DNA of 64,000 nucleotides from JAADEM01 sp965371855 (lineage in GTDB: Bacteria; Bacteroidota; Bacteroidia; Bacteroidales; Marinilabiliaceae), in NCBI GenBank assembly GCA_965371855.1, contig CBDUZZ010000001.1, forward strand, positions 1-64,000. The letters run 5' to 3'. Positions 34,243 through 43,102 of this stretch are shown piece by piece (position 1 is the first letter of the stretch; each line of letters opens with the position of its first letter). The notes under the pieces are model-generated. The model worked only from the letters and a program-made list of their open reading frames with translations. It had not been told where the DNA came from and did no database searches. Position numbers and translations under genes: made by a program.

Positions 34243-35268
34243 ATGCAAAACAAAGAATATATACCTGTATACAAGAGGCTTATAAGCAGCTATAAAGCTG
34301 ACATATACTCAGGAAAGTATATACCGGGTCAGCAAATAGATTCCATAAATAAAATAGTAAGTAAACATAAGGTATCAAGGGAAACTGCAAAGATTGTGCT
34401 AAGGCATCTGGCTGATTCAGGACTAATTGTTCAGATATTGGGAAAGGGCTCTTTTGTTAAAGTTGTTGAGAATAGAGTTCATAAGTGGGGTGTAATATTA
34501 CCTCTATACTCTTCAAATATGGAACAACTTATAGAAGAGTTAATCCTCTTTGCAAGAAAAAAAGGTATGGAGCTGGAGTATTACCTTCATTATAACAACC
34601 CTGATGAAGAGATGAGATTAGTTAGCTCTTTAATTCAAAAAGGATACAACAGCATTTTTATAATACCCAACTTTAACGAAGCTCTTACTGCTGATTTCTA
34701 TACACGTCTGCATAAAGGAAACACAAGAATATTTCTGATAGATAACACAATGACCGGATCGGCTTTTAACTATGTAATTCAAAGCTATGACCTGGGCGTT
34801 AAAAGGGCAGCTGAATATCTGGCAAAACAAAACAGTGGTAATTTTTTATTTGTTCGTGACCCGGCATGGTCGGGAGTAAATATGGTAGCTGAGTCGATGT
34901 TTTCAACCTTTACCCGGTATGGAGAAGAGATATACAATAGGAAAGTTATTGATGTAGAACACCACAAAAAAATAACCCCTGACTTAATGAAAAAACATTC
35001 TATAGGTGGGATTTTGTGTTATAAAGATAGCGATTCTATTAAGACTATCAGAAAAATAAAAGAGTGGAATTTTAAAATTCCAAAAGAAGTTTCGCTTGTA
35101 AATTATGGGAATACTGAACTTATAGAAATTTTTAATCCAGGAATTACAGCTGTTGATTGTTGTTACAGCGATATGATTAAAAGACTGGAACTGATATATG
35201 AAAGAAAAAGTTTAAATAATATGGAACAACACGTTATTTTACCTAAATTGATAATTAGAAAATCATAA
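34243..35268 (+). CDS. GntR-type regulator with LacI-like sensor domain
   Basis: The start at 34243 (MQNKEYIPVYKRLI) is preferred over 34177, which adds 22 hydrophobic residues. Residues 1-75 are a GntR winged helix (YIPGQQIDSINKIVSKHKVSRETAKIVLRHLADSGLIVQILGKGSFV). Residues 85-340 form a periplasmic-binding-like domain as in LacI/GntR hybrids (WGVILPLYSSNMEQLIEELILFARKKG). It heads the corrinoid methyltransferase cluster on the same strand, 12 bases from the corrinoid gene, and probably controls it. Confidence 0.85.
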   Translation: MQNKEYIPVYKRLISSYKADIYSGKYIPGQQIDSINKIVSKHKVSRETAKIVLRHLADSGLIVQILGKGSFVKVVENRVHKWGVILPLYSSNMEQLIEELILFARKKGMELEYYLHYNNPDEEMRLVSSLIQKGYNSIFIIPNFNEALTADFYTRLHKGNTRIFLIDNTMTGSAFNYVIQSYDLGVKRAAEYLAKQNSGNFLFVRDPAWSGVNMVAESMFSTFTRYGEEIYNRKVIDVEHHKKITPDLMKKHSIGGILCYKDSDSIKTIRKIKEWNFKIPKEVSLVNYGNTELIEIFNPGITAVDCCYSDMIKRLELIYERKSLNNMEQHVILPKLIIRKS

Positions 35269-35280
35269 ATCAATCTCATC

Positions 35281-35949
35281 ATGGAAATTTTAAAGAAAAT
35301 AGCTTATTGCGTAGAGTTTGGAAAAATCAATCTGGCATCTCCTTATCCCCCAAACATGAAAGGTGAAAACGGAGCTGATGAATATGTAAAAAAAGCACTG
35401 GACGATGGCATCAAGCCTGATACAATACTTAAAGAGGGGTTAATTGTGGGTATGGGAATTGTTGGTGTTAAATTTCGCGAGAACAAAGTTTTTGTTCCAC
35501 AGGTTTTAATGTCAGCTAAAGCAATGTCTGCAGGAATGGATCATCTTCGTCCCTATTTCACATCAGGTGAAGTAAAAAGAAAAGGAAAATTTATTATCGG
35601 TACAGTTGAAGGTGACCTGCACGATATAGGTAAGAATCTTGTGGGCATGATGCTTGAAGGCAACGGCTATGAAGTGATTGACCTTGGCACAGATGTAAAA
35701 TCCAATCAATTCATTGAGGCTCTTGAGGTCAATCCAGGTAGTCTTGTCGGCTTATCTGCATTGTTAACAACAACAATGAGAAACATGGAAAAGATAGTAA
35801 CAGAAATTAAAAATTTCAAAGCAGATCAAAAAGTATTTATTGGCGGCGCTCCTGTTTCCCAAGAGTATTGTGACAAAATAAATGCTGACTATTACAGTCC
35901 GGATCCTCAGGGAGCTATTGAAATTGCAAATATGTTGATGGAAGCGTAA
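35281..35949 (+). CDS. Corrinoid methyl-carrier protein (MtaC/MtbC-like)
   Basis: The 222-residue protein has the helical cap domain (1-90) and the cobalamin-binding Rossmann domain with the D-x-H-x-x-G motif: EGDLHDIGKN, H114 being the lower axial ligand of cobalt. Further marks are GYEVIDLGTDV and GLSALLTTTMRNM. It carries a methyl group between two methyltransferases. It is the first enzyme-side gene of the cluster after the regulator, and the next gene lies across a repeat-rich spacer. Confidence 0.93.
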   Translation: MEILKKIAYCVEFGKINLASPYPPNMKGENGADEYVKKALDDGIKPDTILKEGLIVGMGIVGVKFRENKVFVPQVLMSAKAMSAGMDHLRPYFTSGEVKRKGKFIIGTVEGDLHDIGKNLVGMMLEGNGYEVIDLGTDVKSNQFIEALEVNPGSLVGLSALLTTTMRNMEKIVTEIKNFKADQKVFIGGAPVSQEYCDKINADYYSPDPQGAIEIANMLMEA

Positions 35950-36190
35950 GTAATGATTAATGGTTAATGGTTTCAACTGCCTGCAATTGGGCAGTTGAAA
36001 AAGATTAAAAACATACGACTATTGCCATACCCCCGAAGGGGCGAAATATTATTAACGCGGAGTAAAACCCCGGGAATAAAAATTATAAAACAACGTTTTG
36101 GCGGGATTTTTGGCACAAAAATCCCGCCTTGCCAGCAGACAGGCATGACAAACAAAATCTCCCAATATTGGGAAAATGAATATTCATTCA
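35950..36190. repeat. Cluster of palindromic repeats between corrinoid and methyltransferase genes
   Basis: Four hairpins follow one another: TTTCAACTGCC/GGCAGTTGAAA near 35968-35998; CCCC-GAA-GGGG near 36031-36041; GGCGGGATTTTT/AAAAATCCCGCC near 36100-36128; TCCCAATATTGGGA near 36160-36173. A GGGGCGAAATATTATTAACG motif follows the second. This resembles the scattered palindromic units (REP-like) of Bacteroidota. There is no obvious gene in the stretch. It separates genes that would otherwise form one operon. Confidence 0.7.
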
Positions 36191-36211
36191 GTAGCAGCTA
36201 AAATTTAAAAT

Positions 36212-37573
36212 GTGAAAAGTATAGATTTAGTAAAAAAAGCTTTTAAAACGGAGGAAATTGATCGAATTCCCTGGATTCCTTTTGTTGGTTGTCATGCCGG
36301 CAAATTATTAGGTATAAATGCAACAGATTATCTGAAATCAAAAGAGCATATTATTAATGGTATTGGCAAAGCCATTAAACTTTATAAAGCTGACGGGATT
36401 CCGGTAGTATTCGATTTGCAAATAGAAGCGGAAGCAATGGGCTGCAAACTGAACTGGGCAGACGATAATCCTCCGGCCGTTATATCGCACCCCATCGCCG
36501 AGGGTGTTAATCTGGAAGATATAGCTGTTCCAACCATCAACGACGGACGTATAAAGATGGTTATGGAAACAACCATTGAGCTACGAAAATTGCACCCTGA
36601 GATTGCACTGTACGGATTAATTACAGGGCCTTTTACTTTAGCTCTGCATCTGCTTGGCACTGATATATTCATGAAACTTCTGATGGAACCTGATTATGTA
36701 CATGAGCTGATGCAGTTCACTACCAAGGTCACTAATTTTATGGCTGAAGAGTATATAAAAGCCGGTGTGGATATTGTTGCATTAGTTGACCCTATGACCA
36801 GCCAGATTGACCCGGAATCATTTGAGACATTTGTACAGCCTTATGTTACCGAAGTATTTGATATCATAAGAGATAGAGGTGCATTAAGTTCATTTTTCGT
36901 TTGTGGTAATGCCAAACAGAATATTGAAGCTATGTGCAATTGTAAACCAGACAATATCTCCATTGATGAGAATATTCCTTTAGATTATGTTCGTGATGTG
37001 AGTTTGGCCAAAGGTGTAAGTTATGGTGGAAACATACAACTTACGGTTTCTATACTTATGGGTACTGAAGAGGATTGTGAACGCGATGCTTTAGCATGTA
37101 TGGATACAGGCGGACGAAAAGGTTTCATTTTAGCTCCGGGTTGCGATATACCTATGGATACTAAGGTTGAGAATATGCAGGCAATAGCCAATTTAGTACA
37201 TAACGATTTGCACCAGGGTGAGCTAAGGGCTTCGGAGGCAGTAACAAAAGAGGTTGAACTTTTAGACCTTACAGACCATTGGAAAGATGATCAGGTAATT
37301 GTTGATGTGGTAACTCTTAATGCAAAATCGTGTGCTGCATGTCAGTATATGCTACAAGCTGCTGAGGTTGTTTGTGAGCCTTTTGGGGAAAAAGTGGTTT
37401 GTCGTGAATATAATATCCTTACACCCAAAGGTGTACAGATGATGGCAACTCTTGGAGTAAAAAATTTACCTACTTTAGTTATTGATGGTAAGGTTGAGTT
37501 TATATCTCAAATTCCTCCATTAAATAAAATTAAAGAGAAGATTGAGGCACAAATATCGAAGAAAGAGATTTAG
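36212..37573 (+). CDS. UroD-type methyltransferase fused to a thioredoxin-like domain
   Basis: The GTG at 36212 begins a 453-residue protein. Residues 1-345 are a uroporphyrinogen-decarboxylase-like barrel of the MtaA/MtbA methyltransferase type (YGLITGPFTLALHLLGTDIFMKLL, GFILAPGCDIPMDTKVENM). Residues about 362-453 are a thioredoxin/glutaredoxin-like domain with C374-A-A-C377 and a cis-Pro-type KNLPTLVIDG. In the usual His-x-Cys zinc motif the His position is Phe here (FFVCGN), whereas the paralogue at 39224 keeps HIC. The fused domain may supply a thiol acceptor or redox protection. Function inferred. Confidence 0.85.
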   Translation: MKSIDLVKKAFKTEEIDRIPWIPFVGCHAGKLLGINATDYLKSKEHIINGIGKAIKLYKADGIPVVFDLQIEAEAMGCKLNWADDNPPAVISHPIAEGVNLEDIAVPTINDGRIKMVMETTIELRKLHPEIALYGLITGPFTLALHLLGTDIFMKLLMEPDYVHELMQFTTKVTNFMAEEYIKAGVDIVALVDPMTSQIDPESFETFVQPYVTEVFDIIRDRGALSSFFVCGNAKQNIEAMCNCKPDNISIDENIPLDYVRDVSLAKGVSYGGNIQLTVSILMGTEEDCERDALACMDTGGRKGFILAPGCDIPMDTKVENMQAIANLVHNDLHQGELRASEAVTKEVELLDLTDHWKDDQVIVDVVTLNAKSCAACQYMLQAAEVVCEPFGEKVVCREYNILTPKGVQMMATLGVKNLPTLVIDGKVEFISQIPPLNKIKEKIEAQISKKEI

Positions 37574-37634
37574 AATTACGAATTACGAATTGAGGAGTAC
37601 CAGACTTTCGACTTGATGAACTTTTAACTTAATT

Positions 37635-38552
37635 ATGATTCCATTCTATATTGTTACCGGTTGGTTAGGCAGTGGAAAAACCACTCTGTTAAAGAATATA
37701 CTCAACCAATTCGGCGATAAGATTCGGATGGCTGTTATTCAAAATGAGTTTGCTCCAAATGGTGTTGATGGTAAAGAGTTAGAAAACACAGGGCAACCAT
37801 TTAAACTAATAGAAGTTAATAATGGTTCTGTGTTTTGTGTGTGTCAACTTAATAATTTCACAGAAGCTCTTGAAAAACTAGCATCTGATTATAATCCGGA
37901 TGTTATCTTTCTTGAATCGTCAGGATTAGCTGACCCCATAAGTATTGCCGAGATATTAAATGATACCAGAATAAAGAATAAAATAGCTTTAAAGAAAATA
38001 TATACAGTAATTGATGCTATAAATTTTGAAAGAACATTTCAAATGATGGTACGTTTTAAGCATCAGGTAATGGTAGCCGATAAGCTAATTGTTAATAAAA
38101 CAGATTGTGATGAAGCTAATACTGAAAAAACTTTAGACCAATTAAAAAAGTGGAATCCATTTGCTGAAGTAGTTCAAACATCATTTTGCAATATTGAATT
38201 GAACGATTTGTTTTACAAGAGTGATAATATTGGCAAAAGCAGAAGGTTCTTACCCTTGGTAAAGGCAGGTAACAAGCCAGATATGGGAGTATCATTTTTA
38301 AGAATGCATGAAAACATTTCAAAAAAACAGCTTCTGCTATTTATTGAAGATATAATGCACACAAGTCAACGTATAAAAGGTTTTGTAAATCTAAAAGATG
38401 GTGGAGCGTTAGCGATTCAATCTGTTTATGACAGACTTGAACATGCAGTATTAGAAAAGTATGAGGGTAGAACTGAGTTAATAATTTTTAATAATAATTA
38501 TACTCCGCGCGATTTGCAAAAACTATTTAAAACAAGAGCCATTAATGATTAA
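37635..38552 (+). CDS. CobW/G3E-family GTPase
   Basis: The protein (305 residues) is a G3E GTPase: Walker A GWLGSGKTTLLKNIL at the start, the Glu/Ser-rich switch LESSGLADPISI, and NKTD for guanine. The metal motif near residue 71 reads CVCQ in place of the usual CxCC. A CobW C-terminal-like beta part follows (RIKGFVNLKDGGALAIQSVYDRLEHAVL). Such proteins deliver metals or cobalamin to target enzymes. Here, in the middle of the corrinoid cluster, it likely serves cobalamin loading or activation. It overlaps the next gene by 8 bases. Confidence 0.9.
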   Translation: MIPFYIVTGWLGSGKTTLLKNILNQFGDKIRMAVIQNEFAPNGVDGKELENTGQPFKLIEVNNGSVFCVCQLNNFTEALEKLASDYNPDVIFLESSGLADPISIAEILNDTRIKNKIALKKIYTVIDAINFERTFQMMVRFKHQVMVADKLIVNKTDCDEANTEKTLDQLKKWNPFAEVVQTSFCNIELNDLFYKSDNIGKSRRFLPLVKAGNKPDMGVSFLRMHENISKKQLLLFIEDIMHTSQRIKGFVNLKDGGALAIQSVYDRLEHAVLEKYEGRTELIIFNNNYTPRDLQKLFKTRAIND

Positions 38553-39240
38553 ATCAGAAGAGTTTGATATTGTCGTTTTGCAATTGTTCGTAACGCCAAA
38601 TGAAGTTATGAGCTATATGAATGGAAATAAATGCGAACTGCCTGAGTTATTTGTTGATATTGTACATAAACAACTTAAAAGTATTGCTAATTACAAGGTA
38701 CAGATTGGGTATCAAGTGTTTCTCGCAAAAATCAACAATAATGAGCTAAATATTAACAATGTAGTATTTAATGTGGCCAACGAAGTTAGTCTATTATTAA
38801 ATGGCATAGAGAAGGTTGCGGTTTTTGCCTGTACAATTGGCAATGAGTTAAGTAATAAATTCCATGAATACATCGACCCTTCTGAAGCGTATGTTATTGA
38901 TATTATCGGTAATTTGATAATAGAGAAATCATCAGAATATTTACTACAACATATACAAAATGATTTAACTAAAGACTCATTAAAATCAACGAATATAATT
39001 AGCCCGGGTAATTGTGGATGGCCATTTTCTGACCAAGAAAAACTATTTAAACTTTTACCGCAAAACTATTTAGGCATAACACTTAATAATTATGGTATGA
39101 TGAATCCAACAAAATCATTGAGTGGAATTATGGGTATTGGAAAAAATGTGAAATTTACTCATTCAAACTGTAATTTATGCTCAAGTAAAAATTGTTTATA
39201 CAGGAAAAATATAAAAATTAATAATGAAAGCAAAAAATAG
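38545..39240 (+). CDS. MetH activation-domain-like protein
   Basis: The 231-residue protein resembles the AdoMet-binding activation domain of B12-dependent methionine synthase, as found free-standing in corrinoid clusters. Marks are NIISPGNCGWPFSDQEKLFKLLP followed by GITLNNYGMMNPTKSLSGIMGIG, and a C-terminal Cys cluster CNLCSSKNCLYR that may bind a metal. It could provide reductive methylation of the corrinoid carrier or recognise methylcobamide. It overlaps the genes on both sides (8 and 17 bases), strong evidence for one operon. Confidence 0.85.
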   Translation: MIKSEEFDIVVLQLFVTPNEVMSYMNGNKCELPELFVDIVHKQLKSIANYKVQIGYQVFLAKINNNELNINNVVFNVANEVSLLLNGIEKVAVFACTIGNELSNKFHEYIDPSEAYVIDIIGNLIIEKSSEYLLQHIQNDLTKDSLKSTNIISPGNCGWPFSDQEKLFKLLPQNYLGITLNNYGMMNPTKSLSGIMGIGKNVKFTHSNCNLCSSKNCLYRKNIKINNESKK

Positions 39241-40189
39241 TATCACCCCATTAGTTATGCCATTAATTGGTGTTGCAGGTGTAAGTTTATCAAACACAAC
39301 AATAAAAGATAACTTAACAGATAGTGAAACTCAATTTAATACATTAAAGCAAATACATGAAAAATTTAAACCTGATTGCATATTTACTTTTATGGATTTA
39401 ACTGTTGAGGCTGAAAGCTTAGGCCTTAAAATAAATTTCCCCGAAAATGACTCTCCGGCAGTTAGCGAACATTCAATAAAAAACAGAGCTTTACTTGAAA
39501 AAGTAAAAGCCAGTTATAAAGGTATAACAGGGAGAATGGACATTAATATCGATACTGTTAAAAAACTTTCTGAAAATTTAGATATAAAGAAAGGAGCTTA
39601 TGTAATTGGCCCGTTTTCTTTGGCTTGTGAATTGTGCGGAGTAAATGATTTATTGTTAAATACATTGTTAGATCCTGAATTAGTGAATGAGTTTGTCGAT
39701 TTTACTGTTGATGTAATAAGTGATTATGCCAATAAATTATTTGAAGCAGGTGCTGATACTGTATGTGTTTTAGAGCCTACAGCCATGATGCTTTCAGCTG
39801 AGCAGTATGAAGATTTTTCACTTAACCCGTTTAAAAAATTATTAAATAATGTAAATAATCAACCATTAATTTTGCATATCTGTGGTAACACTACTCATTT
39901 AATTGATAGTATGTGTAAATCGGGAGCTTCAGCATTAAGCCTTGACTGGCAGGTAGATTTTAAAGAAGTTATAAAACATATTCCTGAAAATATCGACTTA
40001 ATTGGCAATTTAGATCCGGTGAAAATATTTTTAAATGGAGACTTTCAATCTGTTTCTGAAGCAACCAGAAAATTATTAGACGAAATGAAAGGTTATTCAA
40101 ATTTTATTTTAAGTTCAGGCTGTGATATACCGTTAGAAACACCATTAGAAAATATTGATACTTTTATGAAAGCTGCTCGAAACAAATAA
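39224..40189 (+). CDS. UroD-type corrinoid methyltransferase (MtaA-like)
   Basis: The 321-residue protein is a second UroD-fold methyltransferase without the thioredoxin-like tail. It retains the zinc ligands typical of methylcobamide:thiol methyltransferases: H-I-C in LILHICGNTTHLIDSM and the late Cys in LSSGCDIPLETPLENI. The N-terminal and substrate segments (KGAYVIGPFSLACELCGVNDLL, ADTVCVLEPTAMML) match the other copy. It probably moves the methyl group from the corrinoid to an acceptor. The 17-base overlap with the preceding gene shows coupling. Confidence 0.88.
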   Translation: MKAKNSITPLVMPLIGVAGVSLSNTTIKDNLTDSETQFNTLKQIHEKFKPDCIFTFMDLTVEAESLGLKINFPENDSPAVSEHSIKNRALLEKVKASYKGITGRMDINIDTVKKLSENLDIKKGAYVIGPFSLACELCGVNDLLLNTLLDPELVNEFVDFTVDVISDYANKLFEAGADTVCVLEPTAMMLSAEQYEDFSLNPFKKLLNNVNNQPLILHICGNTTHLIDSMCKSGASALSLDWQVDFKEVIKHIPENIDLIGNLDPVKIFLNGDFQSVSEATRKLLDEMKGYSNFILSSGCDIPLETPLENIDTFMKAARNK

Positions 40190-40286
40190 ATTACAAATAA
40201 CTTTTATGTGGATTGATATTCCAATAAAACATAATAAATATCTAACAATTGAGTCATATATGTTGATAAACACAAAGTATTAAACG

Positions 40287-41795
40287 ATGAATTATAGAGT
40301 TAATTTATATAAAAAGGGAAATATCACAGAGTTAAGTGTCGAAGAGGGTACGAATTTATTAAAATGTATTCAGGAGCATGTTTCAGATTTCTATGCACCG
40401 TGTGGCGGTAATGGAACTTGTGGCAAATGTAGGGTTAAAATTCCTAATGATGGTCATGTTACATCTTGCCTATACTATGTTCATAAAGATATTGACGTAA
40501 TTCTACCCGAAGAGACGGAAATGAAAGTGTTATCATCTCAATATAGCTTAACTAAAAATGTTATGCTAATGCCCGGAAAAACGGCACAATTAGCTCCAGT
40601 CCCTTATGGTGTAGCTGTCGACATCGGTACAACAACCATAGTTTTTTATGTGGTAAACTTACTTTTTGGCACTGTGGTTGATGTAAGAACCTCAGTAAAC
40701 CCACAATCAAAATATGGTGCCGATGTTATTTCGCGTATTAATTACAGTGTTGAGAATGAGAATGGTGTTAAAGACCTGCAATCGGCACTTATTACTTCAC
40801 TAAATAGTGCCATTGATGAACATTGTACTGAGTATAAAATATCAAAACATGATTTTGTGAAAATATCTATTGTAGGTAATACCACAATGCTACATAACTT
40901 CATGGGAATTAATGCTCTGTCAATAGCACATGCACCTTTTACACCAAACTTTACTGATGCAAAAACAGTAGAAGCTAAAAAAATAGGTATTAAAATTCAT
41001 GATAAGGCCGAGGTTGTTTTATCGCCCTCATTAAGTGGTTATGTTGGTGCCGATATTATTGCAGGACTGGCATCACTCGATACTACAAAGCTGGATAAAA
41101 CATATCTGTTTATTGATATTGGCACCAACGGTGAAATAGTTTTAGTAACAACCGACAAAACACTTGCGTGTGCAACAGCTGCCGGCCCTGCCTTTGAGGG
41201 AGCAAATATATCATGTGGTATGAGTGCAGTTTCTGGTGCCATATCTGAATATAACATTTCAGATTACAAAGTAATAGGAAATACCGAACCTAAAGGAATA
41301 TGTGGTTCAGGCCTTATTGATATTGTTGCCGTAATGCTTGAAAAAGATATCCTACTGTCTGATGGTAATATTACCATCAATTTTGTTATTTATAATGCAC
41401 ATAATGACCAAAAACCTATTGTGCTAAATCAACAGGATATTAGAGAAGTTCAACTGGCAAAATCAGCTATTGCTGCAGGCATTAATCGTATGCTTGCATT
41501 AGCCGGAATAACAATTAACGAATTAGATCATGTATTATTGGCCGGAGGGTTTGGTAATTATATAAATATTAAAAATGCAATACGAATAGGACTACTTCCG
41601 GATGTGCCTTTTGAGAAATATATTCAAATTGGAAATACTGCCGGTTCAGGAGCTGTTCTGGCGTTAAAGTCCGAAGCTTATTTAAAAGAGATGGAATTAC
41701 TAAAAGAGAAAATGGAATACATTGAGCTATCAAACGATCCTGATTTCTCAATGGAATTTGCTATGAATATGTTTTTTAACTGTTTTTTTATATAA
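40287..41795 (+). CDS. RamA-like reductive activator of corrinoid proteins (ASKHA, 2Fe-2S)
   Basis: The 502-residue protein has an N-terminal [2Fe-2S] ferredoxin domain (CGGNGTCGKCRVKI, the fourth Cys in TSCLYY) and an ASKHA-fold domain (about 110-500) with VAVDIGTTTIVFYV, FIDIGTNGEIVL and VLLAGGFGNYINI. Proteins of this family use ATP and low-potential electrons to return inactive Co(II) to Co(I) in corrinoid carriers. It is the last gene of the cluster. Its tail (PDFSMEFAMNMFF) matches the usual end of the family, so it is not truncated. Confidence 0.9.
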   Translation: MNYRVNLYKKGNITELSVEEGTNLLKCIQEHVSDFYAPCGGNGTCGKCRVKIPNDGHVTSCLYYVHKDIDVILPEETEMKVLSSQYSLTKNVMLMPGKTAQLAPVPYGVAVDIGTTTIVFYVVNLLFGTVVDVRTSVNPQSKYGADVISRINYSVENENGVKDLQSALITSLNSAIDEHCTEYKISKHDFVKISIVGNTTMLHNFMGINALSIAHAPFTPNFTDAKTVEAKKIGIKIHDKAEVVLSPSLSGYVGADIIAGLASLDTTKLDKTYLFIDIGTNGEIVLVTTDKTLACATAAGPAFEGANISCGMSAVSGAISEYNISDYKVIGNTEPKGICGSGLIDIVAVMLEKDILLSDGNITINFVIYNAHNDQKPIVLNQQDIREVQLAKSAIAAGINRMLALAGITINELDHVLLAGGFGNYINIKNAIRIGLLPDVPFEKYIQIGNTAGSGAVLALKSEAYLKEMELLKEKMEYIELSNDPDFSMEFAMNMFFNCFFI

Positions 41796-41953
41796 TTTCA
41801 TCATTAGGGGCCGCAATACTATTAAAATCTGATAATTTAACAGATATTAATCTGGGATTAACAAGGGTATAGTTACTTTCTAATGATGGTAATATTAAGG
41901 TTGATTTCGTCATTCCATTCTATGTTTTTTTTCGCAAAGTTCCATAATTAAAG

Positions 41954-42979
41954 TTACAAAAACTTATATACGCAAATGTGCTTATAGGCCTCTCCCGGTT
42001 GCAACACTGCATTGGGAAAATGTTCATTATTGGGTGAATCGGGGAAAATTTGCGTTTCAAGTGCAACTCCTGCCCATTTTTCTATTGGTTTTCCCTGCTT
42101 ACCTGTTTCCGTACTATCGAAATGATTTCCGGTATAGGCCTGTATGCCGGGCTGGTCGGTATAAACCTCCATTTTACGCCCTGATTCAGGATCAGATAAC
42201 ACTGCTGCCAACCTAACAGTTCCATCATAGCCATCAATCACAAAGTTATGATCAAGTCCTCCACCACCAAACCTTAGCTGGTCTGCATCAGCATTAACCG
42301 CTTCACCAATTATTTTAGCAGAAGTAAAATCGAAGGGTGTACCCTTTACTGGAACAATATCACCTGAAACAGTTCCTATCGCCTCATCGATGGGAGTATA
42401 TTTTGAAGCAATGATTTTCAACTCATGATTTTCAACTGTTCCACTACCGGCATCTTTAAGGTTAAAGTATGGATGACTGGTAAGGTTAATTATTGTAGAT
42501 TTTGTCGTTTCTGCTTCATACTCAATAACAAACTCATTATCGTTAGTCAGTCCGTATGTTACGAAAACGGTTAACTCGCCCGGATATTTCTGATCTCCAT
42601 CAGGGCTGACAAGCGAAAGCTTATAAGCCTGAGTAAATTTACTGGTAGAAACAGGCTCAACACTCCACTCTCTTGAATTAAATCCTTCGATTCCACCATG
42701 AAGATGATTATCACCATTATTGCAGTCCAACTGATAATCAGTTCCATCAATACTGAACTTACCATTTACTACTCTGTTGGCATACCTGCCACAAAGAGCT
42801 CCAAAATACGCATCACCCTTTAATGCAGCCTCAGGAGTATCGTAACCGATAACTATGTCTGCAATATTTCCTTTTGAATCGGGAACTTTTATAGAAATAA
42901 TGCGGCCTCCATCGGCCATAAAAGATACCTCTATATTATTTCTGTTTTTTAAAGTATAAACATCAGTTGATTTAATCAT
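41954..42979 (-). CDS. galM: Galactose mutarotase (aldose 1-epimerase)
   Basis: The 341-residue protein converts between alpha and beta anomers of galactose. It is a soluble beta-sandwich with the catalytic His in NLTSHPYFNL and further family motifs NGDNHLHGGIEGFN, FGGGGLDHNFVI and GIQAYTGNHFD; the Glu base lies in VALETQIFPDSPN. It lies on the same strand as the permease and galK, separated from the permease by a terminator, so it probably has its own promoter. Confidence 0.93.
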   Translation of the reverse strand: MIKSTDVYTLKNRNNIEVSFMADGGRIISIKVPDSKGNIADIVIGYDTPEAALKGDAYFGALCGRYANRVVNGKFSIDGTDYQLDCNNGDNHLHGGIEGFNSREWSVEPVSTSKFTQAYKLSLVSPDGDQKYPGELTVFVTYGLTNDNEFVIEYEAETTKSTIINLTSHPYFNLKDAGSGTVENHELKIIASKYTPIDEAIGTVSGDIVPVKGTPFDFTSAKIIGEAVNADADQLRFGGGGLDHNFVIDGYDGTVRLAAVLSDPESGRKMEVYTDQPGIQAYTGNHFDSTETGKQGKPIEKWAGVALETQIFPDSPNNEHFPNAVLQPGEAYKHICVYKFL

Positions 42980-43050
42980 ATCGTTAATTTTTTTGATGCT
43001 AAATTATTCTATTTACCTTTTATTTAAGTTTTTGAAAAATACAAAAAAAA

Positions 43051-43077
43051 TCGGAAGAACTTAACAAATTCTTCCGA
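43051..43077 (-). terminator. Terminator after the sugar permease gene
   Basis: TCGGAAGAA and TTCTTCCGA form a 9-bp stem with a nine-base loop. On the minus strand the stem is followed by a T8 run (complement of AAAAAAAA at 43043-43050). It ends the permease/galK transcript ahead of galM. Confidence 0.8.
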
Positions 43078-43102
43078 TAAAAATATTATAAATAAATGAT
43101 AG

